A program made the position numbers and the translations under genes. From assembly GCA_040081265.1 (NCBI GenBank), contig JBEBGV010000095.1, positions 1-14,387 of the forward strand: a DNA stretch of 14,387 nt. Direction: 5' to 3'. Numbering within the stretch: position 1 is the first letter of the stretch; each line of letters starts with the position of its first letter. A model generated the notes under the pieces. That model ran no database searches, was not told the origin of the DNA, and worked only from the letters and a program-made list of their open reading frames with translations. Of the stretch, positions 12,112 to 14,387 are shown in pieces. This stretch comes from JBEBGV01 sp040081265 (lineage in GTDB: Bacteria; Acidobacteriota; Vicinamibacteria; Vicinamibacterales; UBA2999).

Positions 12112-12149
12112 AAAGCCCGTCTCATTTATTGAGACGGGCTTTTTGTTTT
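12112..12149 (+). terminator. Rho-independent terminator of the rRNA operon
   Basis: AAAGCCCGTCTCA (12112-12124) pairs perfectly with TGAGACGGGCTTT (12130-12142) over a five-base loop, followed by TT-G-TTTT. The 13-bp stem, 10 bases after 5S, is a strong end for the operon. From here to 12251 I see no gene, only the possible start region of the next gene. Confidence 0.95.
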
Positions 12150-12251
12150 GTACGGCGCTTTCGGTGGACTGGCGGACTGTGACTTCACGGTCCTGCGCAC
12201 GATTTTATTCCCGCAGAGGACCCAGCCGCGTGTCTGGCCTAGAATGTCGGC

Positions 12252-13541
12252 ATGGGCTGCGTCGGCCGCCTCATCCCGGTCTGCTGGTGCCTCATCGCCA
12301 TCGGGTTCGCCGTGCCCGCCTCCTCTGCGCCGGCACAGTCCACCTGTCCTGTCTCGCTCCAGAATCTCTTCATCCGGAACGTGATGACGGACCTCTATCT
12401 CTGGAGCGACGCCGTCCCGGACGTGGACCCGACGACCTTCAGTTCGCCTGACGCGTATCTGGCGGCGATCCGCTACCTGCCGCTGGATAGCCACTACAGC
12501 TACATCGAGAGCCGCGCCGCCTCCGAGGCCTTCTATTCCGACAGCCAGTTCATCGGCTTCGGGTTCTCCTCCTCACTTGAAGCCACGGCCATCCGCGTCT
12601 CCCAGGTCTTCCCGGGGAGCCCCGCCGAGGAGGCAGGTCTTCTCCGTGGCGATCGCATCGTGGCCGTCGATGGTCGCGGTATCGCCGAGCTGATCGCGTC
12701 CGGATCGATCGGCAGCGTCTTCGGACCGTCGACGGAGGGCGTCGCGCGCGACGTCAGCTTCACACGCGACGGCGCCCGCCGGTCGGCGCGCTTGATCAAA
12801 CGCGCCGTCACCATCCCGACCGTCTCCCACACCCGCGTCTTCCAGGTCGGCTCGAGGACCGTCGGCTATCTCTTCTTCCGCAACTTCGTGGAACCATCCT
12901 TCGCCGCTCTCGACGAGGCCTTCACGTCCCTTCGCGCCCAGGGCGCCAACGAGATGATCCTTGACCTGCGCTACAACGGCGGCGGCATGGTCACCGTCGC
13001 GCAGCACCTCGCGGGTCTCATCGGCGGCACCCGTACCGCGGGGCAACTGCTCGGCAGGTACGCCCACAATCCGCGAAACGCGTACCGCGATTCGGACATC
13101 CGCATGGGCGCGCACGCGAACGCGCTCGGCCTCGACCGGCTGTTCGTCATCGCGACCGGCTCGTCGGCGTCGGCCAGCGAGCTGCTCGTGAACGGTCTCC
13201 GGCCCTTCATCCCTGTCGAGATCATCGGCGACCGCACATACGGAAAACCGGTGGGCCAGTACGCCATCCCGTTCTGCGACAAGGTGCTCGCGCCCGTGTC
13301 GTTCTCCATCCGCAACGCCCTCGGCGAGGGGGATTACTACGACGGCCTCGCGCAGACCTGTACAGCGGCCGACGACCTGGACCACCAACTCGGCGACGTC
13401 CGCGAGTCCTCCCTCGCTGAGGCGCTGAGCTACGTCAGCACCGGCAGGTGCACGACCGCGCCGACGGCCGCGCCGCGCAGGCGGCGGGCACGCGCGCGGC
13501 CGGAGATCACCGGACTCCCGCTCTTGATCCAGGCGAACTGA
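12252..13541 (+). CDS. S41 family carboxyl-terminal processing protease with PDZ domain
   Basis: 429 residues with a signal peptide of about 26-29 residues (hydrophobic 8-22, cut near SSA or APA), so periplasmic. A helical N-terminal region (about 35-95) leads to a PDZ domain (about 98-180: GFGFSS, then VFPGSPAEEAGLLRGDRIVAVDG). The S41 core (about 195-360) has LDLRYNGGG at 237-245 and TGSSASASELLVNGLRPF. S307 is the expected nucleophile and K332 (TYGKPVG) the general base; their spacing of 25 equals that of E. coli Prc (S452/K477). Members cleave proteins from C-terminal ends in envelope quality control. C32, C342, C370 and C400 are candidates for disulfides. The C-terminus carries an odd basic run, RRRRARAR (410-417). 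No Shine-Dalgarno precedes the ATG; TAGAAT lies at 12240-12245. It forms a separate unit after the rRNA terminator. Confidence 0.92.
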   Translation: MGCVGRLIPVCWCLIAIGFAVPASSAPAQSTCPVSLQNLFIRNVMTDLYLWSDAVPDVDPTTFSSPDAYLAAIRYLPLDSHYSYIESRAASEAFYSDSQFIGFGFSSSLEATAIRVSQVFPGSPAEEAGLLRGDRIVAVDGRGIAELIASGSIGSVFGPSTEGVARDVSFTRDGARRSARLIKRAVTIPTVSHTRVFQVGSRTVGYLFFRNFVEPSFAALDEAFTSLRAQGANEMILDLRYNGGGMVTVAQHLAGLIGGTRTAGQLLGRYAHNPRNAYRDSDIRMGAHANALGLDRLFVIATGSSASASELLVNGLRPFIPVEIIGDRTYGKPVGQYAIPFCDKVLAPVSFSIRNALGEGDYYDGLAQTCTAADDLDHQLGDVRESSLAEALSYVSTGRCTTAPTAAPRRRRARARPEITGLPLLIQAN

Positions 13542-13694
13542 CCGCGTCGCGAGCGCATTGTGCGCGGCGCCCCACGGGCCAGATCGCCGAAACTGCGACT
13601 CACTGGAGACGGCATCGCCACAGATGCTCTGACCCGTCTGCTCCGCGCGATGGCCCGGCGCTTGCTCGGCGTTGGACGTGCGAACTTCCGCACT

Positions 13695-13784
13695 GCGTTC
13701 ACCTCACCCGCGTTCACCTCACCCGCGCTCACTCCGCCTGCACTCACCTCACCCGCGCTCGCCTCACCTGCGTCGCCTCAACTC
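13695..13784 (+). repeat. 15-bp minisatellite upstream of the nuclease gene
   Basis: Unit GCGTTCACCTCACCC occurs at 13695-13709 and identically at 13710-13724. Diverged copies follow at 13725, 13740 and 13755, and a degenerate one at 13770. Each unit is a multiple of three, so any frame reads as a five-residue repeat (for example AFTSP or RSPHP). The 289 bases between the protease stop and 13831 hold this repeat and no gene I can support. Confidence 0.85.
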
Positions 13785-13830
13785 CCCGTCACCCCAGCTC
13801 TGCCTCTCCATCGTTATCGCCGGCCTTCTA

Positions 13831-14387
13831 ATGATCCCGTCCGGAACGCTGACTGCGACGGATCGTCTCCCAGTGCGCCGCGTACTCGACGGCGACACCA
13901 TCGACGTCGGTCACGCCGGGCGCGTACGCCTGCTTGGCATCGACGCGCCGGAACTCGGAATCGGGTTCGACACCCCGGCGCCCTTCGCCGCCGAGGCCCG
14001 CGACCGCCTCGCGTCACTGCTGAGCGGCCGCTATGTGCGCCTGGAGACCGACGGACCGGTGACCGACCGGTACGGACGCCGCCTCGCTTACGTTTTCAGA
14101 GACGACGGTCTGTTCGCCAATGCCGAAATGCTTCGCCGTGGCCTGGCGCTCGTGAGTGCGCGCCGGCAGATGCGGCGGCTGAGCGAACTGCGCGCAGCGG
14201 AGCGGAGCGCCCGGGTCGCCCGCCTGGGCATCTGGGGACGCTGGCCGGGGCTGCCGTCAGAACGTGCCGGTGGGCTTCGGCCGCGTGGCACCCCGCATTG
14301 GCGCGAGCTTTTCCAGCACGCGCTCCTTGAGCCGCTCCTTCATCCCGGTGGCTTCGCTCTTCAGGCCCTGCCGAATCAGCGCACCCG
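13831..14387 (+). CDS. Thermonuclease-family (SNase-like, TNase) protein, 3' partial
   Basis: The frame has no stop before the right edge. From the ATG at 13831, residues 12-130 form a staphylococcal-nuclease OB-fold: RRVLDGDTIDV, RVRLLGIDAPE, VRLET, TDRYGRRLAYV, MLRRGLALV and ending near LGIWGRWP. The residues matching the S. aureus active site are all present: D22, R33, D38, E41 and R83 (D21, R35, D40, E43 and R87 in the reference), so it is probably an active calcium-dependent DNA/RNA phosphodiesterase. The start is uncertain. In frame and upstream, 13798-13830 encodes a hydrophobic stretch, LCLSIVIAGLL, that looks like a signal peptide or anchor core, but the only in-frame start codons ahead of it are TTG 13672 and GTG 13678, which would add a minisatellite-encoded basic region. 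No Shine-Dalgarno is seen at 13831. After about 14256 the frame overlaps a likely opposite-strand gene, so the true stop and C-terminus are unclear. Confidence 0.82.
   Translation, partial: MIPSGTLTATDRLPVRRVLDGDTIDVGHAGRVRLLGIDAPELGIGFDTPAPFAAEARDRLASLLSGRYVRLETDGPVTDRYGRRLAYVFRDDGLFANAEMLRRGLALVSARRQMRRLSELRAAERSARVARLGIWGRWPGLPSERAGGLRPRGTPHWRELFQHALLEPLLHPGGFALQALPNQRT
14257..14387 (-). CDS. C-terminal fragment of an unidentified protein (5' partial, beyond window edge)
   Basis: Reading leftward from the window edge, the minus strand is open until a TGA at 14257-14259 and encodes about 42 residues, GALIRQGLKSEATG then MKERLKERVLEKLAP and a proline/threonine-rich end. The middle looks like a charged amphipathic helix. 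About 86% of third codon positions are G or C (36 of 42 counted), against about 69% for the plus-strand frame across the same bases, which favours the minus strand as the real coding sense here. No family is recognised. It is tail to tail with the nuclease gene, and the two frames share codon boundaries. Confidence 0.55.
   Translation of the reverse strand, partial: GALIRQGLKSEATGMKERLKERVLEKLAPMRGATRPKPTGTF

Noticed and set aside
13553..13565. GCGCA-TTG-TGCGC hairpin after the protease stop as a terminator
   Set aside because: The stem is only 5 bp and no T-tract follows.
13430..13747. 105-codon minus-strand frame over the protease 3' end and minisatellite
   Set aside because: It is antisense to the protease C-terminus with no recognisable domain; its SAGEVNAGEVNA run is just the reverse reading of the 15-bp repeats.
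13695..13784. CRISPR-like short repeats
   Set aside because: The 15-bp units are directly adjacent with no spacers and drift in sequence, so this is a minisatellite; no cas gene is visible.
13560..14330. 256-codon plus-strand frame overlapping the nuclease
   Set aside because: It starts at GTG with no ribosome site and is Arg/Pro/Ala rich. It is out of frame with the clear nuclease domain, so it is a shadow, although its first 45 codons cannot be strictly excluded.

Overview
The window is GC-rich and carries one complete, linked ribosomal RNA operon (16S, tRNA-Ile, tRNA-Ala, 23S, 5S) flanked by protein genes that nearly all read in the same direction. The wording of the 16S gene (start of the gene, and the region around 6870-6960), the high-GC codon use and the type of secreted proteins nearby suggest a member of the Acidobacteriota, most likely the subdivision 6 / Vicinamibacteria group. 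This is recognition from memory, not a database result. The protein genes encode a Gram-negative style envelope: a TonB-dependent outer-membrane receptor, a periplasmic S41 protease and a large secreted repeat protein.

Layout. Bases 1-2304 are the 3' part of a giant extracellular Ig-like/cadherin-like repeat protein. It ends in an unusual His/Asp/Ser/Cys-rich tail and is followed by a clear intrinsic terminator (2331-2370). Bases 2424-3254 encode an unrecognised six-helix membrane protein, and 3352-6006 a complete TonB-dependent receptor with an N-terminal carboxypeptidase-regulatory-like domain. The rRNA promoters P1 and P2 (6015-6186) begin 9 bases after the receptor stop codon.

The rRNA operon runs from about 6190 to 12150. 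It shows a boxB-like hairpin and boxA in the leader, boxA-like copies before tRNA-Ile, before 23S and before 5S, long complementary RNase III-type processing stems around 16S and around 23S, and a strong 13-bp terminator hairpin. Downstream are an S41/PDZ carboxyl-terminal processing protease (12252-13541), a 15-bp minisatellite (13695-13784), a thermonuclease-family (SNase) gene that runs off the right edge, and on the minus strand the 3' end of an unidentified gene overlapping the SNase frame tail to tail.

Apart from the rRNA operon, the neighbouring genes show no obvious shared pathway. I see no CRISPR array, insertion sequence, phage gene or recognisable defence system. The least ordinary features are the metal-ligand-rich tail and cysteine-paired domains of the left-hand repeat protein, the unnamed membrane protein with buried acid/His residues, the repeated boxA layout of the rRNA operon, and the unusual arrangement around the SNase gene.
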